This document shows positions 50,716 through 58,212 of a DNA stretch of 64,000 nucleotides, piece after piece. Origin of the DNA: Paenibacillus oryzisoli (lineage in GTDB: Bacteria > Bacillota > Bacilli > Paenibacillales > NBRC-103111); contig NZ_LYPB01000049.1 in assembly GCF_001653565.1 (NCBI RefSeq), forward strand, positions 1 through 64,000. Direction: 5' to 3'. The translations under genes were made by a program, and so were the position numbers. How positions within the stretch are numbered: the first letter of the stretch is position 1; each line of letters opens with the position of its first letter. Under the pieces are notes generated by a model that ran no database searches, was not told the origin of the DNA, and was given only the letters and a program-made list of their open reading frames with translations.

Positions 50716-50827
50716 GTGATATCCCTCCAACCTGTCATATTTTATCATAAAAAATAGACAAATGTCGAAAATGTTCCCTAGTGTAATCTGGGGATTTCCA
50801 TTATACTGTTAGGCAAGAGACGAAGAA

Positions 50828-50872
50828 CGTCCCTGTCCATTTTTTAATATGGCACAGGGGCGTTTTTTTTCA
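50828..50872 (+). terminator. Terminator hairpin in the leader of the endonuclease gene
   Basis: ACGTCCCTGTCCAT and ATGGCACAGGGGCGT pair with one bulge and are followed by eight Ts. It lies on the plus strand only 22 bases before the endonuclease start, with no plus-strand gene upstream in the 110 bases since the PIG-L gene. It may be an attenuator, or the end of a small RNA. Confidence 0.8.
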
Positions 50873-50894
50873 TTTTTAAGGAAGCATTGATCCT

Positions 50895-51566
50895 ATGAGT
50901 TTCGACCACAACCATGCTTTCTGGATTCAAAACCATCTATACCAAAGAACCGGAGAACGCAGAGGCCGCTTGGAGCGCGGACATCAGGAGGCAGAAAAAC
51001 TTTTCTGTCAGAACGTCTGGTGGGAGCTCCGTGGCAATTTCGATCAGTTGCACCCCGAATTCGAAGTATTGGATTGGCGCGGACGTTCGTATTTCTGTGA
51101 TTTCGCCTGGCTTACCTCATTTGTGAAATTGATCATCGAGATCAAAGGATACGGCCCTCATGTACGCGACATGGACAGGCAAAAATACTGCAATGAGCTT
51201 AACCGAGAAACATTTTTGGCTGCGATGGGGTATCAGGTGATTTCATTTTCATACGATGACGTGGCTAACCGCCCTGACCTCTGTCTTACACTACTTCGCA
51301 TGTTGATTAGTCGATTTCAGACTTGCACCTCGCCTGTCAACCTTGATAATGTGATGGAAAGGGAAATTATTCGGCTTGCCTATACCCTCGCGCAGCCAAT
51401 CCGCCCAATTGATGTAAGAACACATCTAGCTATCAACTACCGTTCATCCGTTCGCGTGCTCCAGTCCCTCTGCAACAAAGGTTGGTTCATCCCGCACGCC
51501 GGAGCTCAAGGCAAACATGTTCTTCGTTATGAGTTAGTAAAACGGGAGCATATTCGTTTATTGTGA
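50895..51566 (+). CDS. Solitary PD-(D/E)XK (DUF559/Vsr-like) endonuclease-like protein
   Basis: A 223-residue protein. The central part has the nuclease landmarks in order: HPEFEVLDWRGRSYFCDFAW with the metal Asp, IIEIKGYGPHVRD with the ExK pair, RQKYCNELNRETFLAAMGYQ and VISFSYDDV. This is the arrangement of DUF559/MTES_1575-type very-short-patch-repair-like folds. The C-terminal 80 residues look helical and may form a winged helix (LAQPIRPIDVRTHLAINYRS, VRVLQSLCNKGWF). AAGGAAG precedes the ATG at 50895. No methyltransferase or other restriction gene is near. Function unassigned. Confidence 0.6.
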   Translation: MSFDHNHAFWIQNHLYQRTGERRGRLERGHQEAEKLFCQNVWWELRGNFDQLHPEFEVLDWRGRSYFCDFAWLTSFVKLIIEIKGYGPHVRDMDRQKYCNELNRETFLAAMGYQVISFSYDDVANRPDLCLTLLRMLISRFQTCTSPVNLDNVMEREIIRLAYTLAQPIRPIDVRTHLAINYRSSVRVLQSLCNKGWFIPHAGAQGKHVLRYELVKREHIRLL

Positions 51567-51850
51567 TGTGGTGATAGGCTGGGGTACGAGCGGCTGGGAT
51601 GTGGCAGCGATGTGGTGGGAAATAGTAATGTAATGGGATGGAAGAACTCGGGGAGTGGTAGCTAGTTGGGATCTGTATGGAATGCGATAGAGACTGGTGG
51701 CTGGTGAAAATGTGACGGGAGATGGAAGAACTGGTGGTGTGGTAGCTAGTTACTATGTGTAATGGAATGTGATAGAGACTGGTGTATGGTGGTGTGACGG
51801 AAAGTAGTTGAGATGGGTGGCCGCGATGTGACGGAATATGGTGCAACCCT
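51567..51850. repeat. G-rich region with 84-bp tandem duplication
   Basis: The plus strand is very C-poor here. GATGGAAGAACT occurs at 51637 and 51721, TGGTAGCTAGTT at 51656 and 51740, and GGAATGYGATAGAGACTGGTG at about 51679 and 51764, giving a period of 84-85 bases; GTGACGGA recurs a third time at 51829. The copies differ enough to be an old duplication. No gene is supported; the minus-strand open frame only reflects the low complexity. Confidence 0.8.
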
Positions 51851-51852
51851 CT

Positions 51853-52040
51853 CCCCAAAAATGCAAATATACAACCTTTTATCCTTATTCCCCCTCATAA
51901 TTGGGAATAAGTGCGAATAGGCATCCTTTTTTTCGAATTTCTATAATTTCACGTTAAAACACACTAAAAAGATGCCTTTTTGCATCAATTTTGATTAAAT
52001 CAGGGAAAACTGTACTTCAAAAGTGCCTTTTTGCATTTTT
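51853..52040. repeat. Degenerate array with 50-base spacing
   Basis: The anchor CCTTTT occurs at 51875, 51925, 51975 and 52026, spaced 50, 50 and 51 bases. Each anchor is preceded by TGCAAATATACAA-, TGCGAATAGGCAT-, AAAAAGATG- or CAAAAGTG-type sequence, and two units end CCTTTTTGCAT. ATAATT/ATTAAAT and GGGAA(T/A)AA elements recur in the middle of three units. The units match only loosely. A perfect stem TTATTCCC / GGGAATAA (51886-51909) lies across the first unit. Confidence 0.65.
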
Positions 52041-52260
52041 GACAATCGGGATCGAGGGATTGCAGGTTCACTTCTCATATACACTTTCCCTACTATCACT
52101 ACTATTCACCACTATTCGCTACCAGCTACTAACTACTATTCCTTTCCACCTCCACATCCCTCGCCCTCATTCGCCTTCACAGTTCTCTACCAATACTTCC
52201 CCGGATACAACTTGCCGCAAATCGTCATCACAAATGATTTCTACACGCAACTTCTCATAA
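52041..52260. other. C/T/A-rich low-complexity stretch, no gene
   Basis: After the 50-base array the plus strand becomes C/T/A-rich (CACTACTATTCACCACTATT and similar), the mirror image of the G-rich block 51567-51850. No gene is supported; the open frames are composed of Ser/Thr/His/Pro runs only. Confidence 0.6.
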
Positions 52261-52276
52261 TTTCTCTCGGTGCTAA

Positions 52277-52305
52277 TTGACATTAAATTTCAGGGATGTT
52301 ATAAA
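52277..52305 (+). promoter_or_regulatory. Sigma-A promoter of htpG
   Basis: TTGACA (52277-52282) and TATAAA (52300-52305), separated by exactly 17 bases. A near-consensus vegetative promoter directly upstream of the CIRCE element. Confidence 0.9.
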
Positions 52306-52313
52306 GTTAGTGT

Positions 52314-52340
52314 ATAGCACTCACAGTGTGCGAGTGCTAA
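52314..52340 (+). promoter_or_regulatory. CIRCE element (HrcA operator) before htpG
   Basis: ATAGCACTC, nine bases, GAGTGCTAA: the CIRCE consensus TTAGCACTC-N9-GAGTGCTAA with one mismatch. It lies nine bases after the -10 box and 37 bases before the htpG start, the position where HrcA represses groE and dnaK operons. Confidence 0.92.
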
Positions 52341-52377
52341 TTATATAAACCTGTACATATCGAAAGGAGATCTATCC

Positions 52378-54258
52378 GTGGAAAAGAAACAGTTTCAAGC
52401 CGAATCCAAGCGTCTTTTGGAAATGATGATCAATTCGATTTACACACAACGTGAAATCTTTCTAAGAGAGCTTATCTCCAACTCCAGCGATGCGATTGAC
52501 AAAATTTACTACAGGGCGCTTACAGACGACTCGCTCGTTTTTGACAAAGATAGCTACTTCATCAAAATTACAGCTGATAAAGACAATCGTATCTTAACGA
52601 TTCGCGACACAGGGATCGGGATGACGAAAGAAGATCTTGAGAACAACTTGGGGATTATCGCGAAGAGTGGATCTCTGGCTTTTAAGAAAGAGAACGAAAG
52701 CAAAGACGGCCACAACATTATTGGCCAATTCGGGGTAGGCTTCTATTCCGCGTTCATGGTTGCTGATCACATCGCCGTCACAAGTAAAGCCCTTGGCAGT
52801 GACACAGCTTACAAATGGGAATCCGATGGCGCAGACGGGTACACGATTGCACCAGCAGAGAAAGATGCGGTTGGAACGGAGATTGTCCTTTCGATTAAAG
52901 CGAATACCGAAGATGATAACTACGACGAATACTTGGATGAGTATCGCCTGAAAGCGATTATCAAGAAGTATTCCGATTTCATCCGTTACCCGATCAAAAT
53001 GGACATCACAAGCAGACGTCTACAAGAAGGCAGCGAAACCGAATACGAGGACTTCCAAGAAGAGCAGCACGTGAACAGCATGGTGCCGATCTGGCGCAAA
53101 AACAAAAGCGAACTCACGCCTGATGATTACGAGAAGTTCTACCATGAGAAACACTACGGCTTCGACAAGCCGCTTAAGCATATTCATGTAAGTGCGGATG
53201 GCGCGGTCGTATACCAAGCAATCCTCTTCATCCCAGAAAATATGCCTTATGACTACTATTCCAAAGAATACGAGAAAGGCCTCGAGCTTTATGCTAACGG
53301 CGTTCTCATTATGAATAAATGTGCGGATCTGCTTCCTGATTACTTCTCCTTCGTGAAAGGGATGGTTGATTCCGAAAGTTTATCACTCAACATCTCCCGC
53401 GAGATGCTGCAGCATGATCGTCAGCTTAAATTAATTGCGAAGAATATTTCCAGCAAAATCAAAGGCTCACTCCAAAGCCTCCTGAAGGACGAGAGAGAGA
53501 AATACGAGCAATTCTACAAGTCCTTCGGCAGACAGCTTAAATTCGGTGTTTACAGCGACTACGGCACGCATAAAGAGCTTCTGCAGGATCTATTGATGTT
53601 CTCCTCCTCCAAGGAGAAACAGCTTGTCACGTTGGACGAGTATGTTGCGAGAATGCCAGAAGATCAGAAGTACATTTACTATGCTTCCGGTGAGTCAATC
53701 GAACGCATTGATAAACTTCCACAGACGGAACTGGTTACCGATAAAGGCTACGAGATCCTATACTTCACAGATGATATTGATGAGTTCGCAATCAAGATGA
53801 TTATGACTTACAAAGAGAAGGAATTCAGATCTGTATCAAGCGGGGATCTGGGTATTGATGTAGAGGATAACGCCAACGATTCTGAGTCGGATAAAAAGGA
53901 AAATCAAGACCTATTCGACTACATGAATGGCCTATTGGCGGGTAAAGTATCGAGCGTCAAAGCTTCCAAGCGTCTGAGAAAGCACCCAGTATGCTTATCC
54001 ACAGATGGCGATGTCACCATCGAGATGGAAAAAATCTTGAACGCGATGCCGAATAACCCGAACGTTAAAGCAGAGAAAGTATTAGAAATCAACGTTAACC
54101 ATGACGTATTCGCTTCCCTGAAGGATGCTTTTGAGAAAGATAAAGAAAAATTGAATCTCTACACAGCGCTCTTGTACAATCAAGCTCTTCTAATTGAAGG
54201 TCTGCCGCTGCAAGATCCGGTTGAATTCACGAACGATATTTGCAAAATCATGGTGTAA
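52378..54258 (+). CDS. htpG: Molecular chaperone HtpG (Hsp90)
   Basis: A 626-residue Hsp90 family chaperone, full length. N-terminal ATPase motifs: [39 protein letters not shown] and [16 protein letters not shown]. The middle domain has the ATP-contacting Arg in [16 protein letters not shown]. Cytoplasmic, acts as a dimer with ATP. The start is GTG at 52378 after AAAGGAG. It has its own promoter and a CIRCE operator, so HrcA heat-shock control is expected, unlike Bacillus subtilis htpG, which does not depend on HrcA. Confidence 0.97.
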   Translation: MEKKQFQAESKRLLEMMINSIYTQREIFLRELISNSSDAIDKIYYRALTDDSLVFDKDSYFIKITADKDNRILTIRDTGIGMTKEDLENNLGIIAKSGSLAFKKENESKDGHNIIGQFGVGFYSAFMVADHIAVTSKALGSDTAYKWESDGADGYTIAPAEKDAVGTEIVLSIKANTEDDNYDEYLDEYRLKAIIKKYSDFIRYPIKMDITSRRLQEGSETEYEDFQEEQHVNSMVPIWRKNKSELTPDDYEKFYHEKHYGFDKPLKHIHVSADGAVVYQAILFIPENMPYDYYSKEYEKGLELYANGVLIMNKCADLLPDYFSFVKGMVDSESLSLNISREMLQHDRQLKLIAKNISSKIKGSLQSLLKDEREKYEQFYKSFGRQLKFGVYSDYGTHKELLQDLLMFSSSKEKQLVTLDEYVARMPEDQKYIYYASGESIERIDKLPQTELVTDKGYEILYFTDDIDEFAIKMIMTYKEKEFRSVSSGDLGIDVEDNANDSESDKKENQDLFDYMNGLLAGKVSSVKASKRLRKHPVCLSTDGDVTIEMEKILNAMPNNPNVKAEKVLEINVNHDVFASLKDAFEKDKEKLNLYTALLYNQALLIEGLPLQDPVEFTNDICKIMV

Positions 54259-54266
54259 TCCCATGC

Positions 54267-54305
54267 ATGCAGGCACTGCAACTTCCATGTTGCGGTGCTT
54301 TTTTA
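54267..54305 (+). terminator. Terminator after htpG
   Basis: Stem GCACTGCAAC / GTTGCGGTGC with loop TTCCAT followed by TTTTTT. Confidence 0.92.
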
Positions 54306-54323
54306 CATATAACATATGTATGA

Positions 54324-54506
54324 TTAGGAAGCATCCGAAGGCGTTGCTGGTTCATCTAGGAGAAACGCCTGAATCGCTTCTGATCGATTATAAACATAAG
54401 CGAGTAAACGAGCCTGATCAAGACCAAGCGCCTCTGCTACCTTAACAATATCCAGTTCATGAGTAATTTTACTTAATTTTGCGCTATTGACGGACATATG
54501 CTTCAA
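54324..54506 (-). CDS. Possible small protein, 60 aa or shorter
   Basis: A short open frame ending AIQAFLLDEPATPSDAS. The residues SKITHELDIVKVAEALGLDQ and LLAYVYNRSEAIQAFL look like a natural helical protein rather than random sequence. The TTG at 54506 is too near its GAAGGA box, and the ATG at 54497 is about 12 bases from it, so neither start is ideal. It reads divergently from the riboswitch-controlled gene. Not recognised. Confidence 0.45.
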   Translation of the reverse strand: MKHMSVNSAKLSKITHELDIVKVAEALGLDQARLLAYVYNRSEAIQAFLLDEPATPSDAS

Positions 54507-54577
54507 CCATCCTTCGAATTAATGTAATTAATAGCACGTTAAACCTAACCTGTGATATAGTTTTCATAAGACGTTAT

Positions 54578-54682
54578 CGGTTGATAAGGGCAAAACCGCT
54601 GAAAAGTGGTGACGCAAAGCTAAAGGGACTAAATTGGCAATGATATCCCGTATCCCATATCCAATATGTCAGCCAGCTACCG
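54578..54682 (+). ncRNA. Cyclic-di-GMP-I (GEMM) riboswitch
   Basis: The aptamer core is visible in order: GGGCAAAACC, a GCTGAAAAGTGG stem with GAAA tetraloop, GACGCAAAGC, AAAGGGACTA, AATTGGC, and AGCCAGCTACCG, the same order as in the Vibrio Vc2 class I c-di-GMP riboswitch. P1 can form between CGGT (54578-54581) and ACCG (54679-54682). Immediately after, CCTCC (54683-54687) is complementary to GGAGG (54712-54716) of the next gene, and TCCAT/ATGGA (54685-54689 / 54696-54700) is an alternative hairpin. This suggests control of translation initiation. Confidence 0.9.
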
Positions 54683-54711
54683 CCTCCATCCGATAATGGA
54701 AGTTCGACAAA

Positions 54712-54716
54712 GGAGG
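54712..54716 (+). promoter_or_regulatory. Shine-Dalgarno that can be masked by the riboswitch flank
   Basis: GGAGG within AAAGGAGG, nine bases before the TTG start at 54726. It is complementary to CCTCC at 54683-54687 right after the riboswitch P1 strand. Confidence 0.7.
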
Positions 54717-54725
54717 AATCTCAAC

Positions 54726-54914
54726 TTGAATAAAATGGTCATTGATGGCAGTATGAACACAGACGTTAAGCACTTAATCGACAACTTGCATCTCCCTGAT
54801 GATAATATTTTGGACATGTTTTCCTTTTCATTCAGCGGCAGCCTATTAACATGCGACGAAGCCATCCGATTTATTCATTTTCTTCGAAGTGAATTGGACA
54901 AACGCACTCAATAA
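54726..54914 (+). CDS. Riboswitch-controlled 62-aa protein of unknown function
   Basis: A 62-residue protein starting at TTG 54726 (MNKMVIDGSMNTDVKHLIDN) and ending FIHFLRSELDKRTQ. The middle contains SFSFSGSLLTCDEAIRF. There is no membrane helix, signal or recognised domain; it looks soluble and partly helical. The start is fixed by GGAGG 9 bases upstream and by the c-di-GMP riboswitch that precedes it. Being the only gene on this riboswitch transcript before the terminator at 55030, it is the direct target. Function unknown; other targets of such riboswitches act in motility, adhesion or matrix. Confidence 0.8.
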   Translation: MNKMVIDGSMNTDVKHLIDNLHLPDDNILDMFSFSFSGSLLTCDEAIRFIHFLRSELDKRTQ

Positions 54915-55029
54915 CCGAATTATGCCTTATCGCTCTCAAAAATACAGTCGGTTGATGTCATTAGAATAATTTTTTTTTCAAAAGCTCATGAGGGCGCGTC
55001 ATGATTGACTTTCTCTGATGAAACAACGA
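54915..55029. other. 3' untranslated region of the riboswitch gene
   Basis: About 115 bases between the 62-residue gene and its terminator. There is no ORF. It contains a run of nine Ts at 54969 and CTGATGA...GAAA at 55015, discussed and rejected as a ribozyme. Confidence 0.5.
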
Positions 55030-55068
55030 AAGACAGCGCACTTGCCGCTGTCTTTTATTTATTTTTTG
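55030..55068 (+). terminator. Terminator of the riboswitch transcript
   Basis: Stem AAAGACAGCG / CGCTGTCTTT with loop CACTTGC followed by TATTTATTTTTT. Confidence 0.9.
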
Positions 55069-55186
55069 TCACATTTCGAAAAAAAACAAATCAATTCGTG
55101 TCACCATCTAATCACCCCAAGCAAACTAGTGATTTCTAACATAACATATAGCAAATACTAGAATTACCCTCTACAATCGCAATATA

Positions 55187-55237
55187 AAGCCGCGTTGCCT
55201 CATGAAATCATCCATGAGACAACGCGGCTTCTATTTC
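55187..55237 (-). terminator. Terminator after nrdR
   Basis: Long stem AAGCCGCGTTGTCTCATG / CATGAGGCAACGCGGCTT on the minus strand, with tail TTATATTG. Between 55069 and 55186 nothing else is seen. Confidence 0.85.
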
Positions 55238-55250
55238 GAGCATATGCTGC

Positions 55251-55730
55251 TTATTTATCGCGGAGCAGCCCGACGTCATGCTTTCCCAATATTTGCGTTA
55301 ACTCCTTCAAAAACATGTTAATGTCCTTGAACTGCCTATATACAGAGGCGAAGCGAATGTAGGCCACTTCATCGACGGGGTACAATTGCTCCATCACAAT
55401 TTCACCAATGCCAAGGCTATCGACTTCAGCATGTGCTGTCGTACGAAGCTGCATTTCGACTTCGGAGACGAGCATCTCTAGCCTCTCCATGGAAACGGGT
55501 CTTTTTTCACAAGCACGAATTAAGCCACGTAAAATTTTCTCTCGGCTAAATTCTTCCCGGCTTCCATCCTTTTTAATCACAATTAACGGTGTTTCTTCTA
55601 CCATTTCGAAAGTCGTGAATCTTCTCGCGCATTTCTCGCACTCACGGCGCCTACGAATGGATTTATTCTCATTGGCAGACCTGGAATCAAGCACTTTCGT
55701 ACCAGAATGGTCACAGAACGGGCATTTCAT
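55251..55730 (-). CDS. nrdR: Transcriptional repressor NrdR
   Basis: A 159-residue repressor of ribonucleotide reductase genes. An N-terminal zinc ribbon ([15 protein letters not shown] ... [12 protein letters not shown]) is followed by the ATP-cone domain ([20 protein letters not shown] and IRACEKRPV). It senses ATP/dATP and binds NrdR boxes. Full length. Rich in the basic RRRRECEKC segment expected for the family. The usual neighbours in Bacillales (mutM-coaE region) are close by. Confidence 0.97.
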   Translation of the reverse strand: MKCPFCDHSGTKVLDSRSANENKSIRRRRECEKCARRFTTFEMVEETPLIVIKKDGSREEFSREKILRGLIRACEKRPVSMERLEMLVSEVEMQLRTTAHAEVDSLGIGEIVMEQLYPVDEVAYIRFASVYRQFKDINMFLKELTQILGKHDVGLLRDK

Positions 55731-55841
55731 TCGCTTTCATCTCCTTTCTCACTTGGAAAAATCATTACCAGATGTTACATGTCTTGAAGTTTGAGGTTCT
55801 GCACACAATAGATTTACCAACCGACAAGGAGGTGAACAGAC

Positions 55842-56060
55842 ATGAGTTCAAACAAAAGCAGTAATACTTTAGTCGTTCCACAAGCTAATGCAGCCTTGGA
55901 TCAGTTGAAGTACGAAGTAGCTCAAGAGCTTGGTATTGCTATCCCACAAGATGGCTACTATGGCAACATGACTTCTCGTGACACTGGCTCTATTGGTGGT
56001 AGCATTACTCGTCGCCTGGTGCAAATCGCAGAACAATCTCTAGCAGGTCAATTCAAGTAA
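55842..56060 (+). CDS. Alpha/beta-type small acid-soluble spore protein
   Basis: A 72-residue alpha/beta SASP, which coats spore DNA and protects it from UV and heat. The GPR protease site region KYEVAQELGI is at residue 23, and the C-terminal DNA-binding signature GSIGGSITRRLVQIAEQ is complete. ACAAGGAGGTG precedes the ATG at 55842. Transcribed in the forespore (sigma-G, from family knowledge); I could not identify a clear promoter. Supports a spore-forming host. Confidence 0.96.
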   Translation: MSSNKSSNTLVVPQANAALDQLKYEVAQELGIAIPQDGYYGNMTSRDTGSIGGSITRRLVQIAEQSLAGQFK

Positions 56061-56090
56061 TCTTGAAGAACACAAGCTAATGACTCTGCA

Positions 56091-56152
56091 AACAGGAAGT
56101 ATTGGACTTTACGCTCCATTAGGAGCTAGTCCAATGCTTCTTTGTTTTGTTC
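56091..56152 (+). terminator. Terminator after SASP gene
   Basis: Stem GAAGTATTGGACT / AGTCCAATGCTTC with an inner GCTCC/GGAGC stem, followed by TTTGTTTTG. It lies between the convergent SASP and transglycosylase genes. Confidence 0.85.
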
Positions 56153-56163
56153 TATTCACGAAG

Positions 56164-56745
56164 TTATGCGCCTTCACCTTGCCATTGCTCCGTGTACAGA
56201 TTCGTGTACTTCTCATAATAATATAGAACACGCTGCACGTAATGACGCGTTTCCCCGAATGGGATATCACGGATGTTGTCTTCTGAACCGTCCCATACAT
56301 GACTGTTTTTCCATTTATTCACATTACCTTGACCCGCATTATACGCTGCTATGGCATAGATTAGATTCCCATTATAATGCTTAATTAACCAATTCAGATA
56401 CCATGCTCCCAAATAAATATTAATATCGACGCGAAGCAGATCTTCTTGTGTATGAGGACCTAAATTCGAGGATTGGGCAATCCAATCCGCGGTGTCTGGC
56501 ATCAATTGCATAAGCCCTACAGCGCCTTTGCTTGATTCTAAATGATATTTATAATTCGTTTCGACGCGAATAATGGCAGCAATAAGAAAAGGATCTATAT
56601 TGTGTTTCGCCGCGCTCTGCTTAATCTCCTGCTGATAGTAGATGGGATATAGCTTTCTGCCTATAATTGCGCTATTCATGAAGAGAATCATGACAAAAGC
56701 GATAAGCAGAAGAGCAAACATTCGTTTTTTTCGAAAGAACGTCAT
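56164..56745 (-). CDS. Membrane-anchored lytic transglycosylase
   Basis: A 193-residue SLT-domain protein. Residues 1-30 carry a basic start and a membrane helix (FALLLIAFVMILFMNSAII). The catalytic Glu is in IIRVETNYKYHLES, followed by GAVGLMQLMP and YAIAAYNAG, the standard SLT motifs. It cleaves peptidoglycan glycans to 1,6-anhydro products. The ATG at 56745 overlaps the end of coaE by 4 bases; AAGGG lies 6 bases upstream. Same operon as coaE. Confidence 0.92.
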   Translation of the reverse strand: MTFFRKKRMFALLLIAFVMILFMNSAIIGRKLYPIYYQQEIKQSAAKHNIDPFLIAAIIRVETNYKYHLESSKGAVGLMQLMPDTADWIAQSSNLGPHTQEDLLRVDINIYLGAWYLNWLIKHYNGNLIYAIAAYNAGQGNVNKWKNSHVWDGSEDNIRDIPFGETRHYVQRVLYYYEKYTNLYTEQWQGEGA

Positions 56746-57338
56746 GCCAATCCCTTCCCCACCCAGAACAGCTCCACCCTCATGTTGGTTTCTTCCCAAG
56801 TTCCGCTATTATCAATTACGATATCGGCTAACTTTCGTTTCTCCTCAATTGACATCTGAGCATCGAGTCGAAGCTGGGCCGTCTCTTCTGACAAGCCATC
56901 TCGCTGCATCAGACGTTGCAATTGCATGTGACGCGGAATATAAACTACCATGATCTCCTCAAACATCGAGACCAGATTCGATTCTATGAGTAAAGGAACA
57001 TCGACCACCACCAGCTTGGTGGGGTAGTCCCGTTCATACAAAGTCATTAGTTCGCGCATTCTCGCCCGAATAGGGGGATGCAGTAAGCCTTCGAGTTGCT
57101 TTCTCGCTTCAGGCGATCCGAAGATCATTTCACCAAGCTTCTTACGCTGCAAAGATCCGTCGGGGCCAATCACCGCTTGTCCAAAATGAGCAGCAACCTG
57201 TTCAAGAACAGGGCTGCCAGGCTCCACGACATCACGTGCTATCTGATCGGCATCGATTAAAAGGGCACCACGGCTAACCAGCATTCGGCTAACCGTACTT
57301 TTTCCACAGGCAATACCTCCTGTTAAGCCGATATTCAT
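56742..57338 (-). CDS. coaE: Dephospho-CoA kinase
   Basis: A 198-residue CoA biosynthesis kinase: Walker A GGIACGKST at residue 7, DADQIARDVV, LHPPIRARM and VVVDVPLLIESNL are family marks. It phosphorylates dephospho-CoA at the 3'-hydroxyl, the last step of CoA synthesis. The neighbouring ytaF, mutM and polA reproduce the Bacillales order. It overlaps the transglycosylase gene by 4 bases. Confidence 0.96.
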   Translation of the reverse strand: MNIGLTGGIACGKSTVSRMLVSRGALLIDADQIARDVVEPGSPVLEQVAAHFGQAVIGPDGSLQRKKLGEMIFGSPEARKQLEGLLHPPIRARMRELMTLYERDYPTKLVVVDVPLLIESNLVSMFEEIMVVYIPRHMQLQRLMQRDGLSEETAQLRLDAQMSIEEKRKLADIVIDNSGTWEETNMRVELFWVGKGLA

Positions 57339-57373
57339 AAGTGCTTCTCTCCTAAAGGTTCATTGTGAGTGAA

Positions 57374-58114
57374 CTATAGCATTTTCAAAAGTCCCATGAC
57401 AATAAGTACACAGCCTGGAAGAATAGATAACTTCTTCATCCAGTCCATTTCGGCATAACGGAAACCAATCCGTAAGCCAACAGCAAGCAAAGATCCACTT
57501 GAAATTGAAATGACAGAAGCCGTCAATAACGGCACGAAACCGATAAGCGCAGCCCCAATTCCCGCTCCGAAGGCATCCAAGGAGAGCGCTAAGCCAAGCA
57601 ATGTAGCCTCTGAGGCCGAAATATTGCCGGACTTATCTACATCCGCTATAGATGGCGTTCGTAGTATTTGAATCACAAGCCCAAACCGCTTCAACTCAAT
57701 ACTGAGGATCTCCTTGGTCCGCTGCAACGTATCGAACGTCACCGGTTCCAAGTAACCCGAGTTACGAATCTCTTCGTAGGGCATAGAGCTAACCATGGCT
57801 TGATCAGCCGCAGGGGCTGATTGTTCTTGTTGCGTTTGGTTTTTCTGCCCTTGTCTCATCTGTACAAGAGCCCATACGCCAATACCGATTAAGATGATTG
57901 CCCCGATACGTTTGGCAACCTCAGGTGACATGAAGGAAGACATCAAAACGCCGATCTGCATCGATGTAAAAATAATGATACCAGACCAAAGCGATATAAT
58001 TCCAATTGAGAGAAGTGGAATGCGGATTTTGCGTAACCCATACATCACACCAACACCGAAACCGTCCAAAGAAACTGCGAATGCCAAAATGAGCAGAGAT
58101 ATGACAGGAAGCAT
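57374..58114 (-). CDS. ytaF: Sporulation membrane protein YtaF
   Basis: A 246-residue membrane protein of the MntP/YtaF fold: two repeats with the LAFAVSLDGFGVGVMYGLRK and LALSLDAFGAGIGAALIGF motifs, each with an Asp in a helix, separated by a hydrophilic loop of about 90 residues. Bacillus homologues are called sporulation membrane protein YtaF; transport is suspected because of MntP resemblance. TAGGAGGG precedes the ATG at 58114. Lies between mutM and coaE as in Bacillus. Confidence 0.93.
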   Translation of the reverse strand: MLPVISLLILAFAVSLDGFGVGVMYGLRKIRIPLLSIGIISLWSGIIIFTSMQIGVLMSSFMSPEVAKRIGAIILIGIGVWALVQMRQGQKNQTQQEQSAPAADQAMVSSMPYEEIRNSGYLEPVTFDTLQRTKEILSIELKRFGLVIQILRTPSIADVDKSGNISASEATLLGLALSLDAFGAGIGAALIGFVPLLTASVISISSGSLLAVGLRIGFRYAEMDWMKKLSILPGCVLIVMGLLKML

Positions 58115-58212
58115 ACAAACCCTCCTAAGCGTTTTACCCAACTAACAGGCCTAATGGGCTGTTACCTAGGCTAAGTACTCCATATCATATGGGGAGGGTA
58201 CGCTTCTCGTGC

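Noticed and set aside
51487..51858. 123-codon minus-strand ORF rich in His/Ser/Tyr
   Set aside because: It is a by-product of the G-rich low-complexity repeats, overlaps the real nuclease gene and has no ribosome binding site.
51853..52040. CRISPR array
   Set aside because: The spacing is regular but the repeated parts are only partly alike, there is no constant repeat, and no cas gene is near.
55012..55055. Hammerhead ribozyme (CTGATGA ... GAAA next to a stem)
   Set aside because: The core words are present, but no stem II can form between them, and the strand that would pair as stem I is missing. The stem following is the normal terminator.
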